DNA from: Adiantum capillus-veneris
Lineage: Eukaryota > Streptophyta > Polypodiopsida > Polypodiales > Pteridaceae
Assembly (NCBI GenBank): GCA_014529385.2
Contig: CM043952.1
Span: 62,144,119 to 62,208,118 of the forward strand
Direction: 5' to 3'
DNA length: 64,000 nt
The stretch's first letter is position 1. Each line of letters begins with the position of its first letter. Below are positions 11,302-23,649 of this stretch, one piece after another. The notes under the pieces are model-generated. The model made no database searches. It saw nothing but the letters and a program-made list of their open reading frames with translations, and was not told the DNA's origin. The translations under genes were made by a program, and so were the position numbers.

Positions 11302-11563
11302 TTTTAGTGTGTGAGAGTGTTCCATTGGTGTTAGGGTTAGTGTAAATTTCTTGCTTGTTTGTGGGTTGCTCTAACGATTCTCCTCTTTTGCGTCCTAGTT
11401 CGCTCTTAAACTAGGTGGTGCCCCTTGTGTAGTTGGGATTTGGCTGGGGGTTTGTTATTTTGGTTTGTGTTGTGTTGTGCCCCAGCCCCATTGAGCAGCA
11501 CGGGAGCCTTGAAGGGTGTCTAGAGGTTGCTCTTCTTGTTGCCCGCCCCGGACCGCCTCAAAT

Positions 11564-11581
11564 TGGTGCCCCCACTGAGGA
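11564..11581 (+). other. E1 primer-binding site
   Basis: TGGTGCCCCCACTGAGGA, three bases after the LTR end. E2 has TGGCGCCCCCACGGAGGA at the same place. The shared sequence fits a tRNA-primed PBS. I could not assign the tRNA from memory with confidence. Confidence 0.7.
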
Positions 11582-11636
11582 CAGGCTTGTGTATGTTCTG
11601 TGAAGTCTCAACCTTTAGCATAATCAAGTAGCTTGC

Positions 11637-11849
11637 ATGAATCACGAGAATTTGTATGATCCCTTCATTCCCATTGCAAGGCAAAAGGTACACATAATTG
11701 TTAGTACTAAGTTGCAATTTCATCGAGTAATTCGTAGAATTTTAGGTCCTCTTAGGTTGGTAGAGATAAACACATCAGTAAATCCTTTTATTTTGCCTCT
11801 CATTAGGTACGACCTTAGTTTGGACGTCTATATTTTTGTTTTGTTTTAA
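11637..11849 (+). CDS. E1 upstream small ORF a (conserved element protein, unknown function)
   Basis: A 70-codon frame between PBS and gag. Its core (KVHIIVSTKLQFHR, then LVEINTSVNPFILPLIRY and SLDVYIFVLF) aligns along its length with the next ORF (11871-12089) and with the E2 ORF at 37739-37957. This is the most divergent of the three: its FHRVIRRILG replaces FQQRMVFMFG. The protein is basic and rich in beta-branched residues, with no signal peptide, zinc motif or recognisable domain. Extra ORFs ahead of gag are known in Tat relatives such as Ogre, but I cannot say whether they are homologous. It may be a decaying duplicate of ORF b. Confidence 0.5.
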   Translation: MNHENLYDPFIPIARQKVHIIVSTKLQFHRVIRRILGPLRLVEINTSVNPFILPLIRYDLSLDVYIFVLF

Positions 11850-11870
11850 GAATTAGGTCATGCATAGACC

Positions 11871-12089
11871 ATGGATAATGGCCCAGGAATACAGGTTTTC
11901 CCCTTTCATTTCACTCCACACATTAGAGTAAACATTGCAATTAGTAGAAAAATCCATTTTCAACAACGTATGGTATTCATGTTTGGTGCCCAAAGAGCAA
12001 GAGAAATTCTCGCGTCACCAAACCGTGTCATTCTACCTCTTATTGATTATCATAGGTCATTTGATGTGAATATTTTTATTTTGTTGTAG
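11871..12089 (+). CDS. E1 upstream small ORF b (conserved element protein, unknown function)
   Basis: A 72-codon ORF beginning MDNGPG, just upstream of gag. It shares about half its residues with the E2 ORF at 37739: both have SRKI-x-FQQR-x-VFMFG, a REIL block, an I-P-(L/M)-I-x-Y block and a final SFDV-x-x-F-x-L. Protein-level similarity between two elements whose surrounding leader DNA is dissimilar suggests selection as coding sequence. The ORF ends 85 bp before the gag ATG. It could be translated from the genomic RNA leader or a spliced RNA. Function unknown; it looks like a small compact fold, but that is inference. Confidence 0.65.
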   Translation: MDNGPGIQVFPFHFTPHIRVNIAISRKIHFQQRMVFMFGAQRAREILASPNRVILPLIDYHRSFDVNIFILL

Positions 12090-12173
12090 AATAGATTGCA
12101 ATTTAGAAAATATTATTGTGTAAATCTTTTAAAGAAAGAAAAAACAAAAACGCGTCACTTTGAAATCAATTCA

Positions 12174-15100
12174 ATGGAGAGCCAACGCCAAATGTCTGGA
12201 TATCCTCTTTTCTTTGGAGAGCCTGGAGAGGATGCAGAATTATTTCTAGCGAATTTCAAAATGTCTTGCCGTATCAAGAGGATAGAAACTGATCAAGAAC
12301 GTGTAGAAATGTTTGAGGTGGTCCTTAGGAAAGATGCTAGCACTTGGTTTGACTCTTTGCCTGAGGAAGTTAAAGGGAATTACACGGAAGTTTTGAATCG
12401 TTTCAAGAAATACTTCTTTGATCCCCAAAACACTCAGAAATTATGGCAAGACATTGTTTCTCATAAGCAAAAAGACTTAGATGACTACTACTTGTACAAG
12501 CAAGAGTTCCTACGTCTTTGGGCTCTATGGATACGAAATGTTGCTAACCCTGGTGATGGTGCAGAATTTCTAAAGAAGGAGAGGTTCATAGCCGGACTCT
12601 TTCCTGACCTTAAGGTAAAAGTTGAGGCAGGTGCACCTGCTACCTTTGATGCAGCGGAAACTAGGGCTGATGAGAAATATAGGAAACTCAAGTGCTTAAG
12701 GGGAGAGGTTCCAATAGAAGGTCTTAGACCCAAAGTTAAGTCACAAGCATCAGCATCGAGGGAGCTTCCTGAGGTAACGGCGGAAGTAATTGAGAAGTTA
12801 AACGAATCTTTAAGCAGCCTGTCAATTCACCTTGCACAAGCTGTAGGTCCAAAGGGACAAGCAAAGAAGTCTGAAGAGCGAGATCCACGACCTAGGAGAG
12901 TCTTGCAATGTTGGAATTGCGGAGAGTCTGGACATGGGATGTATAATTGTCCTTGGCCCCGTGGGGAGCCAGGGAGGCCTAACTTGAATTACCCAGTGAT
13001 GAATGCAGGTGAAGGAACTGGTCAACAACCAAGGCTTCTACAAAGGCCAAATGGACCAAGACCACCTCCACACGGGGTAGAAGGAGTTCCACCTTTGCCA
13101 GATCCAAATGTGCATGTGGTAGAGGTGACAAATTCAAATGAGGTTGACATGGAAGCCAATGGAATTAAGCGTGGCCGAGGAAAAGGTAAAGAGAAAGAAG
13201 GAGTCACATCACAGAGTGACCATGGACAAGGCAAGAAGGCAAAGGGAACCAAGGAAACCAAGAGGAATCGACGTCGTATCAACCTCCAAGACTTCCCTCT
13301 TGGACATGGTATGGCTCCGTACAACTTGTTGGAAGACATGAGAGGTAAGGGTCCTGATATTTCATGGCCTCAATTTCTTGCATTATGTCCACAAGTTAGG
13401 AGGGATTTAACAAGGGCAGTTAGCACTAGGAGAAAGGTAAAAGAGAGTGTGCCTGTTGTAAAAATTGCACAAGCTGAAATGAATGAGGACATTACACCGG
13501 TGCTAGACTGTTACATCAAAGGGAGATTGGTTAGGAAAGGTCTAGTGGATGGGGGTGCACAAATTTGCATCATGACAGAAGGGCTCATGCAAAGACTAGG
13601 CATGCACATCCATGAGACACCTGAAATAAAAGTCAAGATGGCAAACAATAGCAAGGCTAGGTGTGTAGGCATTTGTAAAAATGTCTTTGTAGAGGCCTTT
13701 GGCATTAAGAAAGCGGTGGATTTTTATGTTATGTCGACCAAGGGAAGTGGTTATCCATTTATCCTAGGAAGACCATGGCTAATGAAAATGCGAGCTTTGC
13801 AGGATTGGGAGAGTGGGAAATTAATTTGCAGGAATGAAAATCATAAGAAGGTTGTCTTTGATATGAAGGAGCAACGCCAAGAGGAGCTCCATGAAGAATC
13901 ATCTCAAAGTGAGACGGAAGAAGGTTGGACCGATAGCACTTCAGAAGAAGAAAGTAGCGGAAGTATTACTAAAGAGGAGTCTTCCATCGAAGTCATGGGG
14001 GTAAGGTTTAAGCCAAGCAACCAAGAGACCTCTTGTCAAGGCTTGGAGGAGGTAGGTCCTCAAGAGAACGAAGGTGTTCAAGATGAAGGGATGCTGGAAG
14101 GTATTCTATCAACAACACTTACAAAGGATGAAAGAGAGGAGTTCAAATGTGTGCTAAGGAAATTTCCTAGGATTTTTGCTAAAGACTACGCCGATGTGCG
14201 TGGAGTAGATGCTGTTCAACACAAAACTGAGTTGAAGCCAGAGGCCACACCTAAGGCTCAGAAGCTACGAAGGCTAGGAGTCATCAAGGAGCAGGCTTTA
14301 CTCAAGGAGGTAAGAAAGCTTCTAGCAGCAGGTTTCATTTATCCAGTGGAGAATTCAGAGTGGGTCTCTCCCGTTGTTGTCACTCCTAAGAAAAACGGAA
14401 AGTGGAGGGTGTGTGTGGATTACCGTCCACTCAATGAGGCAACAAAAAGAGATCACTTTCCCCTCCCATTTCAGGATGAGATACTAAATGAGGTAGCTGG
14501 TCATGAGAAGTACACTGTGTGTGATGGCTACTCAGGCTACTTTCAAATAGGTATCCAATTGGAAGATCAATTGAAAACAACCTTTATCACTCCTTGGGGA
14601 TGTTATGCCTTTAGAGTCATGCCATTTGTTCTGACAAATGCTCCTGCAACATTCCAACGTTTCATGAACATGGTGTTTCAAGCATTTTTTGGAAAGTCAA
14701 TTAGGGTGTTCATTGATGATTTCTGCATTTATAGCTCAAAATCATTGCATCTACAAAGGGTAGAAGAAGGTTTAAAGAAGCTCTACGACATGGGAGGTCA
14801 ACTCAACCCCGACAAGTGCCACATAGGTGAGGATGAAGTGATCTTGCTCGGTCACAAGGTTTCCTATAAAGGCATTGAGGTGGATCCTTCAAAGGCAAAG
14901 TCTCTTATTGAGCTCCCATCACCGAAGAGTCTTAAGGAGGTCATCTCTTTCATTCAGAAGGTGAAGTATATGTCACGCTTCATTCACTTAGCCTCGGAGT
15001 TGCTTCATCCTTTGCAAAAGTTGACACAACAAGTAGAATTTGCATGGTCTGATGAGCTTGAAGAGTATTTTTGTAACATTAAAGTCATTTTGTCAGAGCT

Positions 15101-17453
15101 ATCAACACTCATGCCTCCTTGTTGGGAGTACACATTCTTTGTTAGCTCTAGTGTTGGAAGGGAAACAATTGGTGCCGTGTTGCTACAACAAGATCCCCAC
15201 AGTACAAGGATGCGACCCATCTACTTTGCTAGTAGGGTCATGAATGCTTTGGAGAGAGACTACACAGAAGCAGAACTCATGATGCTTTCTCTCATGTTTG
15301 CGGTGAGAAAGTTTAGATCCTACTTGCTCCCAAAACCTTTTGTAATCCTCACCGCAGAGAATTTGTTCCCTTGGGTGTCATCTCAAATGAATCTTAGTAC
15401 TAGGATCTCAGAGTGGATTATGGAGTTGCAAGAGTTTCAATACTCTTTCAAGGTAGAAGATAGTGTGCGTGCACAATTGGCAGGGATTCTCACTTATAGG
15501 GTACATGAGAAGGAAATTAAGGTGCCTCAAGTAAAGACCCTACCATTGCCACCACCAAAAAGTATTCCCAATGCTTTTACCTTGTTCTTTGATGGAGCTT
15601 TTCGACGAGCCACAGGGAAAGCAGGGGGAGGGCTAGTGTTGCTCAACCCAAGTGGAGAGGTGGTCATGAAAGAGAAGGTCAATCTACCAGGTTCAACTAG
15701 CAACAATGAAGCAGAATACGACACACTACTTCATGGTTTGAAGATGTGCATTGGCCAAGGGATACAACGTCTCATGGTAAAAGGAGATGCACTTCTCATT
15801 GTGAAGCAGATTTTAAGCATCTGGGCATGCAAGAATGAAAGCTTACGGACAAAAGTTCATGCCATTCGTAGATTGTTTAATCAATTTGAAGAAGTGCAAC
15901 TATATCATATTCCTAGGAAACAGAATGAAGATGCCGATTTACTTGCACAGCAAGTAGTTACATGTGTTGAGAAAGAAGTGCAGGTCATCATGGTGGCAGC
16001 AACTGTCAAGCAACCGAGATACCAGGGATTGGAGTCATTGACTCCCATTATTAGCTACATTTTGGAGGGCGAGTTTCCACAAGACTTCACGAAGGCTCAG
16101 AAGAGGAGACTCATGAAGAAGGCAAGCGCATATCTCTTCCTAGAAGGCTCCCTCTATCAAAGAGGGAGGGATCAAGTATGTAGAAGAGTACCAACTATTG
16201 AGGAAATTCCAGCCATTCTAAAAGGTTTGCATGAAGAAGCATGTGGTGGTCATTTTGCCCAAGAATCAACTGTGAAGAAGATTTTGCTTGCGGGGTATGT
16301 TTGGCCAAGCTTGCATGTGGATGTTCAACATTGGTGTAAAAGCTGTCACAATTGTCAGATAAATGGAAATAGAAGATTGGTGCATGGCCTGAGGCAAATA
16401 GTGCTTGCACATGGACCCTTTGAAAAGTGGGGCATTGATGCTATGGGTCCTCTGCCTAGGACAAAAAATGGTAAACTCTACATTCTAGTGGCTGTAGACT
16501 ATATGACTAGGTGGGTGGAAGCTCAAAGTGTGGCAAGAGTGAATGAGAGGACAGTTAGCAAGTTTGTGTACAATCACATTTGTTGCAGATTTGGCACACC
16601 TTTGGAGATTCTTTCGGATAATGGTCCAGGGTTTAGAAAGGGATTGCTCACAGAAGTCTGTGAAGAACTTCACATTCTACATCGTCACAGTACACCCTAC
16701 TATCCCCAATCAAATGGTTTGGTAGAAAAAGCTAATGGTGTCATTGCAGGGATCATTAGAAAGATGGTGAAAAACAAGACAAAGTTGTGGGATGACTTCT
16801 TGGATGGTGCCTTGTGGGCGTATCGAACCACATATAGGGAAGCCACGGAGTTCACACCATTTCACTTGGTCTATGGTCAAGAGGCTTTACAGCCAATTGA
16901 GCTAAACATTCCAACAATGCGACTTCATGGCAAATCAGCACAAGATGATCAAGAAGCATGGATGGATCGACTTCTTACCTTAGCTGAGCTTGAGTGGAAA
17001 AGAGAAGCAGCATACGAGTGCTATAAGAGGAAAGCCACACAGACAAAGGAGAAGCTTGACAAGAAACTGAAGGACAAAGGCATCAATGAAGGAGATCTTG
17101 TGCTAAGGTATGACAATCGACTCGATAATCGTTTTGATGCCAAATTTGAAACTAGATGGCAAGGGCCATACATAGTCAAGAAGGCTTTCAATTCTAGTTA
17201 CTATCAGCTTATGGACTTGAACGGTAAAGAGCACTCCAGGAAGGTAAACGGGTATCGCTCGAAGCCCTATTTGAGTCGCCTTCTACCAAAGGATCTACCA
17301 AAGATTTGTCCAAAGGCCGCTGTCTCATGTAAGTATTGTTACATGAAGCATGAGTGTAACACAAACCAAAATTCCAAGGGGCCAAACAATGAAGATCTTG
17401 TCAAGGACTCTGAAGCACTCTCTTTGGAAAAGATTCTTTATGATGGTACATGA
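12174..17453 (+). CDS. gag-pol: E1 gag-pol polyprotein (Ty3/gypsy, Tat type)
   Basis: A single 1759-codon frame. The start MESQRQMSGYPLFFGEPGED is chosen because the capsid-like gag begins there; the frame itself is open from 12096. Domains by residue: gag 1-245; zinc knuckle CWNCGESGHGMYNC 246-259; aspartic protease with DGGA at 459 (the D-G-G variant usual in Tat elements); reverse transcriptase about 690-900 with FIDD at 846-849; RNase H about 970-1110; a second RNase H with D1140, E1179 and D1205; integrase with an H-x-H-C-C zinc region from H1353, catalytic D1422, D1482 and E1518 (D-x35-E), and a GPY-like WQGPYIV near the C terminus. The product would form virus-like particles, copy the RNA and integrate the DNA. 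One oddity: the normally conserved FGL of the RT NAP motif reads FVL (V819, codon 14628-14630), which may impair it. There is no stop between gag and pol. Confidence 0.95.
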   Translation: MESQRQMSGYPLFFGEPGEDAELFLANFKMSCRIKRIETDQERVEMFEVVLRKDASTWFDSLPEEVKGNYTEVLNRFKKYFFDPQNTQKLWQDIVSHKQKDLDDYYLYKQEFLRLWALWIRNVANPGDGAEFLKKERFIAGLFPDLKVKVEAGAPATFDAAETRADEKYRKLKCLRGEVPIEGLRPKVKSQASASRELPEVTAEVIEKLNESLSSLSIHLAQAVGPKGQAKKSEERDPRPRRVLQCWNCGESGHGMYNCPWPRGEPGRPNLNYPVMNAGEGTGQQPRLLQRPNGPRPPPHGVEGVPPLPDPNVHVVEVTNSNEVDMEANGIKRGRGKGKEKEGVTSQSDHGQGKKAKGTKETKRNRRRINLQDFPLGHGMAPYNLLEDMRGKGPDISWPQFLALCPQVRRDLTRAVSTRRKVKESVPVVKIAQAEMNEDITPVLDCYIKGRLVRKGLVDGGAQICIMTEGLMQRLGMHIHETPEIKVKMANNSKARCVGICKNVFVEAFGIKKAVDFYVMSTKGSGYPFILGRPWLMKMRALQDWESGKLICRNENHKKVVFDMKEQRQEELHEESSQSETEEGWTDSTSEEESSGSITKEESSIEVMGVRFKPSNQETSCQGLEEVGPQENEGVQDEGMLEGILSTTLTKDEREEFKCVLRKFPRIFAKDYADVRGVDAVQHKTELKPEATPKAQKLRRLGVIKEQALLKEVRKLLAAGFIYPVENSEWVSPVVVTPKKNGKWRVCVDYRPLNEATKRDHFPLPFQDEILNEVAGHEKYTVCDGYSGYFQIGIQLEDQLKTTFITPWGCYAFRVMPFVLTNAPATFQRFMNMVFQAFFGKSIRVFIDDFCIYSSKSLHLQRVEEGLKKLYDMGGQLNPDKCHIGEDEVILLGHKVSYKGIEVDPSKAKSLIELPSPKSLKEVISFIQKVKYMSRFIHLASELLHPLQKLTQQVEFAWSDELEEYFCNIKVILSELSTLMPPCWEYTFFVSSSVGRETIGAVLLQQDPHSTRMRPIYFASRVMNALERDYTEAELMMLSLMFAVRKFRSYLLPKPFVILTAENLFPWVSSQMNLSTRISEWIMELQEFQYSFKVEDSVRAQLAGILTYRVHEKEIKVPQVKTLPLPPPKSIPNAFTLFFDGAFRRATGKAGGGLVLLNPSGEVVMKEKVNLPGSTSNNEAEYDTLLHGLKMCIGQGIQRLMVKGDALLIVKQILSIWACKNESLRTKVHAIRRLFNQFEEVQLYHIPRKQNEDADLLAQQVVTCVEKEVQVIMVAATVKQPRYQGLESLTPIISYILEGEFPQDFTKAQKRRLMKKASAYLFLEGSLYQRGRDQVCRRVPTIEEIPAILKGLHEEACGGHFAQESTVKKILLAGYVWPSLHVDVQHWCKSCHNCQINGNRRLVHGLRQIVLAHGPFEKWGIDAMGPLPRTKNGKLYILVAVDYMTRWVEAQSVARVNERTVSKFVYNHICCRFGTPLEILSDNGPGFRKGLLTEVCEELHILHRHSTPYYPQSNGLVEKANGVIAGIIRKMVKNKTKLWDDFLDGALWAYRTTYREATEFTPFHLVYGQEALQPIELNIPTMRLHGKSAQDDQEAWMDRLLTLAELEWKREAAYECYKRKATQTKEKLDKKLKDKGINEGDLVLRYDNRLDNRFDAKFETRWQGPYIVKKAFNSSYYQLMDLNGKEHSRKVNGYRSKPYLSRLLPKDLPKICPKAAVSCKYCYMKHECNTNQNSKGPNNEDLVKDSEALSLEKILYDGT

Positions 17454-17466
17454 ATATACCATCATC

Positions 17467-17481
17467 CTGGGGGAGGGCTAA
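17467..17481 (+). other. E1 polypurine tract
   Basis: CTGGGGGAGGGCTAA runs up to the 3' LTR start at 17482. This is the expected plus-strand primer position. Confidence 0.75.
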
Positions 17482-20235
<2,754 letters not shown>

Positions 20236-20239
20236 ATAG
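20236..20239. repeat. Target-site duplication of E1, right copy (ATAG)
   Basis: Matches 8839-8842. Confidence 0.75.
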
Positions 20240-21581
20240 CATTATCTTTGCCCTGATATTGTCTATCCCATGGGTCTCCTATGATATGAGCTTTTGTGGT
20301 TTCAAGACCCAAGGCATCATAGATGCTAGACTCTCGTCTATATCTACGACTGTTTTGGTCAAAGTATATGCTCGTTTGGTCACAACATTGAAGTTTGATT
20401 TCCGATGGAGGAGAGTTTGGCTCTGAACAAATTTCTGGGTTCACTCGGGTAATATCCTTCAACTCTAGAGAGGATGGGCTATAATAGATTCTTTCCTCTG
20501 AAATGAGCCATCCATTTAATCTATCACTGGATGCACTTTTATGAGCTGGTATGTGGGCCATTCAAACACTGGTTGATCCTTTTTGTACAGTTTCCCTTTT
20601 TGGTCTACATAGTGTGCATATGAATGATGTGTACCATACAAAGCTAGCATCATTTTGTTTGATGTGTCCCTTAGACTTGTGAATGATTGCACACTTGTGG
20701 CAGTGGATGCAAAATCATTTGCAAACCTAACAGTCTGTTCAACACCTTGACCAAATTCATGCACGAATTTTTTGTTCAAAGAATCAATTTTAAGCTTTTC
20801 AGGTGTCTGTGCATTTTTATGCTGATTTTGAACTTGCAGTGTTTTTGCTGGTGCTTCTAATGGTAATGTAGAATCATCTAATTTCATTAAAAGTGAAGAG
20901 TTAAATGCACTTACATCAAGATTTGCATTTCCAAGTTTCTTTGTACCTTGCTTGGCAATTGATATGTCCTAGATGTCCACCTTTTCATCCACAACCTGAG
21001 CAATATGACATGACTGGCAGTATTTCAATTGGCTCTGTCATGTCAAGCTCTAGTTTCTGCTTCTATGCTTGCCAAGTTGTCGGCATTTTCTTTTAAAACA
21101 CTGAGCATCAAGCTATAGACTGCTCCATCTTGACCTTTGTATCGTCTTTGGCTTGGTTCTCCATTTAGATTGGCTTCTATTGGTTGATCTATTGGATCTT
21201 CCGTTATTGGATCTCGATTATAGATCTGACCACTATAATCCATGCACAATAATCCTGATTGCATATGCACAAATGTATGTTTTGTTGGCTTTTGCAGATT
21301 TTTGGATAACCACTTGGGTCAATTTTTTGAACTTCTATCTTCACTTCATCTTTAAGCTTGCAATACATGGTTCCACTGAAGTCTATGAACATCTGGGAGT
21401 TCTCTGAATGTGGCTTTACTTTGATCAATAGGATCTTGGCTCCTGTGTTGCTATTGCTGCTCATAAGATACCTATGACCTTCTGTATCTGTGTACAAAAA
21501 TTTATCCCCATTGTAGCCATATAGCTGTAACATCTGCTTTGTTGCAGTTGTACCTGAATTCTCGGCTTGACTTGAGTCCAT
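20236..21581 (-). pseudogene. Unclassified retroelement-like polyprotein, 5' part with duplicated module
   Basis: The right half of the frame split by E1, read from 21581 downwards. Module A (21545 to about 21080) has MLQLYGYNGDKFLYTDTEG, LLIKVKP, FIDFSGTMY, MDYSGQIYNRDP and RRYKGQDGAVYSL. A decayed CCHC-like motif, CSGCG-stop-KGGHLGHINC, lies at about 20955-21005. Module B (about 20760 to 20236, continuing at 8842) repeats the same order: MMLALYGTHHSYAHYVDQKG, LIKVHP, WLISEERIYY, FDQNSRRYRR and DRQYQGKDNAI. Frame shifts occur near 21290 and near 20540, and a stop lies in the CCHC region. The first Met (21581, MDSSQAENSG) is a plausible protein start. The function is unknown. The position before a CCHC and protease-like region suggests a gag-like role, which is inference. 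Confidence 0.5.
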
Positions 21582-22640
21582 GTTGGCGTGTTCTATAAAA
21601 ACTGTCTGCTAGCAAATTTTGGTGTTGATTAGCAAAATTTCTCCTACTGGATTTTGATTAAACTGCTTTAGCCAAAACACTTTTGCAGTTGACTGCTCTT
21701 TAGACTCGCAAGAGTTGATTAACTCTAGCTCAACAGTGTCAGAATTGATTGCAATCTTTTGAAACCATGAAAACCTGGGCCTTGAACAGTTTAATTTGCA
21801 ATCCCCGTGTGATTGGTCGATTTTTAGCTTGATTTTGACAAATTTAGAAATTTGTCTGTCGCCCTCGGCTTCGAGTTAACTATTTTCTCACTTTTTTCGC
21901 CTGATCTGATTCTCTTTGGCACAGTTTGCTTAATTTGCAGCTCTTCTGGCTTTTTCCAGGTTTGTTCAGTGTGCGGTACACTTTCCAACTTTGCTTTATG
22001 CCTCTTGATTTGCTCGTGTATGATTTTTTCCGGCGTTGCTTTTTGCTTTTCAGGGTCTTTTCTGGCTTTTTTGACACTTTCGACGACTTTCTTTATTTTT
22101 CTTCATTTTTTGTGAAATTTTGAATTTTCTTTTTTTTTATATTTTTATGATTTTTTAGGAAAGTTTTGATTTTTTATAATTCTTTTGTGAATTTTAAAAT
22201 TTATTGTGATTTTTTCCAATCAACTTTTGATTTTTTATGAATTTTTTGAGCTTTTATGAAATTCTTATGTTTTTACCGATTTATTTGTGTCAATTTTTTA
22301 TTTTTTTATGATTTTCTATGAATTTTACATGTTTTTCTATTTTTGGTGATTTTTTTATCCCTTTTTTGAAATTTTTTTATTGGATATTTTGTAAGGTTTT
22401 TATTTTTCTATTTTTGTGTGATTTTTTAATCTCTTTTTTTATTTTTATTGGATTTTTTAATTCTTTTTTATGATTTTTAATTCTCTTTTTTTATTTTTTA
22501 TGAGTTGTTTTTATATGTTTTTTTTTTCTAGATTTCTTTTGATTTTTTATTGAATTTTTGGATTTTTATATTATTATTTTTTTGTGATTTTGTTTTTAAT
22601 TTTTATCTTTATGTGATTTTTTTATTTATGTTTTTTAACC
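21582..22640. other. AT-rich, T-biased untranslated stretch
   Basis: From about 22100 to 22640 the plus strand is dominated by drifting copies of a TTTTTATGATTTTT-like phrase. No gene is visible. It lies upstream of the minus-strand reading frame and could be its leader, which would be A-rich on that strand. Confidence 0.5.
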
Positions 22641-22871
22641 CCCTTACTTGGCTTACCTGGCTGGAGCCTGGAGGCCGTTGACCTGCTGCAACTTCACCAT
22701 GGCTCTATAGCAGCGTGTGGACGCAACAGGGCCACACGCAGGTACACACACACGCACAGCTGCTTGGCGTTTTCCTACTGCACGGTTGTGTGCGCGCTCA
22801 TGTGGGCAAGTTGGCAACGCCTCAACGGGGTTGATAGTGGACCAAATGACGTGGCAGCGCGTGTAGCGAGT

Positions 22872-22962
<91 letters not shown>

Positions 22963-23649
22963 ACGCGGCAGCGCGGGGTCTGGGCCTGCTGACGAGGGGT
23001 AGGGTGTAGGCGCACTAGCCTTGAAGGCGTCCTTGGCATGGGGTGCAGAGGAAAAAGAGAGAAAGTGAGAGGGCGCAGGCGTGGCGGCCAGTCAATAGAA
23101 GAGAGAGAGCGTGAGTACGATAAGAAGGGAGAGAGAGTGAGTGTTAGAGAGAGAGTGAGGGGTTTAATAATCGGATGTTTAGTGAGAGGGGGAGGTGAGA
23201 GAGGGAAAATAAATCGGACTGGGGAGGGGGTGGGGAGGAGAGAGGGTACCCGACAGACGGGGAGCAGTGGGTTGCAGGCGAGCCTCTGGCACGACTCGCG
23301 AGGCGAAAACATGAGAAAGAGTGCACGCGTGCACAGTTGTGTGTGTTTGAATTAAACCAAAAAGGGGGGTTGCACACTGGGGGAGAGAGGGTGGGGAGGG
23401 AGAGGGAGGGGGGTTAGTGAGAGTAGGTTAATAATCGTGAATTGTGGGAGAGAAGGAGAGAAATCTAGAGAGAGAGAGAGAGAGAGAGAGAGAGCAAATA
23501 ATCGTGAATGGGGATTCGAAAGGAGAGAGAGAGAGAGAGAAAGTTAGAGAGAGAGAGAGTTGAAGTGGGGCGGGTTCACACGAGAAAGGGAAAAAGAAGA
23601 AGAGAATTTTATTGTCGACAAAAAAACTATCGCAAAAGACCGTAAAGAT
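22641..23649. other. GA-rich region with microsatellites
   Basis: The plus strand is strongly purine-rich, with a pure GA run at 22876-22958 and shorter runs near 23468-23494 and 23524-23560. Open frames here reflect composition only. The stretch 22650-22860 has ordinary GC content and no motif. Confidence 0.6.
22876..22958 (+). repeat. GA microsatellite (about 41 units)
   Basis: Uninterrupted AG run. Confidence 0.95.

Larger units (their letters stand above)
8843..11560 (+). repeat. E1 5' LTR (2718 bp)
   Basis: Starts TGAGAGCCG and ends GACCGCCTCA. It contains a terminal hairpin (8844-8864), a TATA box at 10551, a CT microsatellite at 11227-11298 and no convincing protein gene. The partner LTR is 2754 bp. 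The 36-bp excess there is explained by 34 bp of extra CT repeat and one extra TA unit. Confidence 0.95.

Noticed and set aside
12096-12173. Use of the upstream in-frame Met at 12096 as the E1 gag start
   Set aside because: The extra 26 residues are lysine-rich and unlike gag, and the E2 gag aligns from the later Met (12174).
22653-23377. Long open frames across the GA-rich region
   Set aside because: Purine-rich composition removes stop codons on both strands; the predicted proteins are Arg-Glu or Ser-Leu runs.
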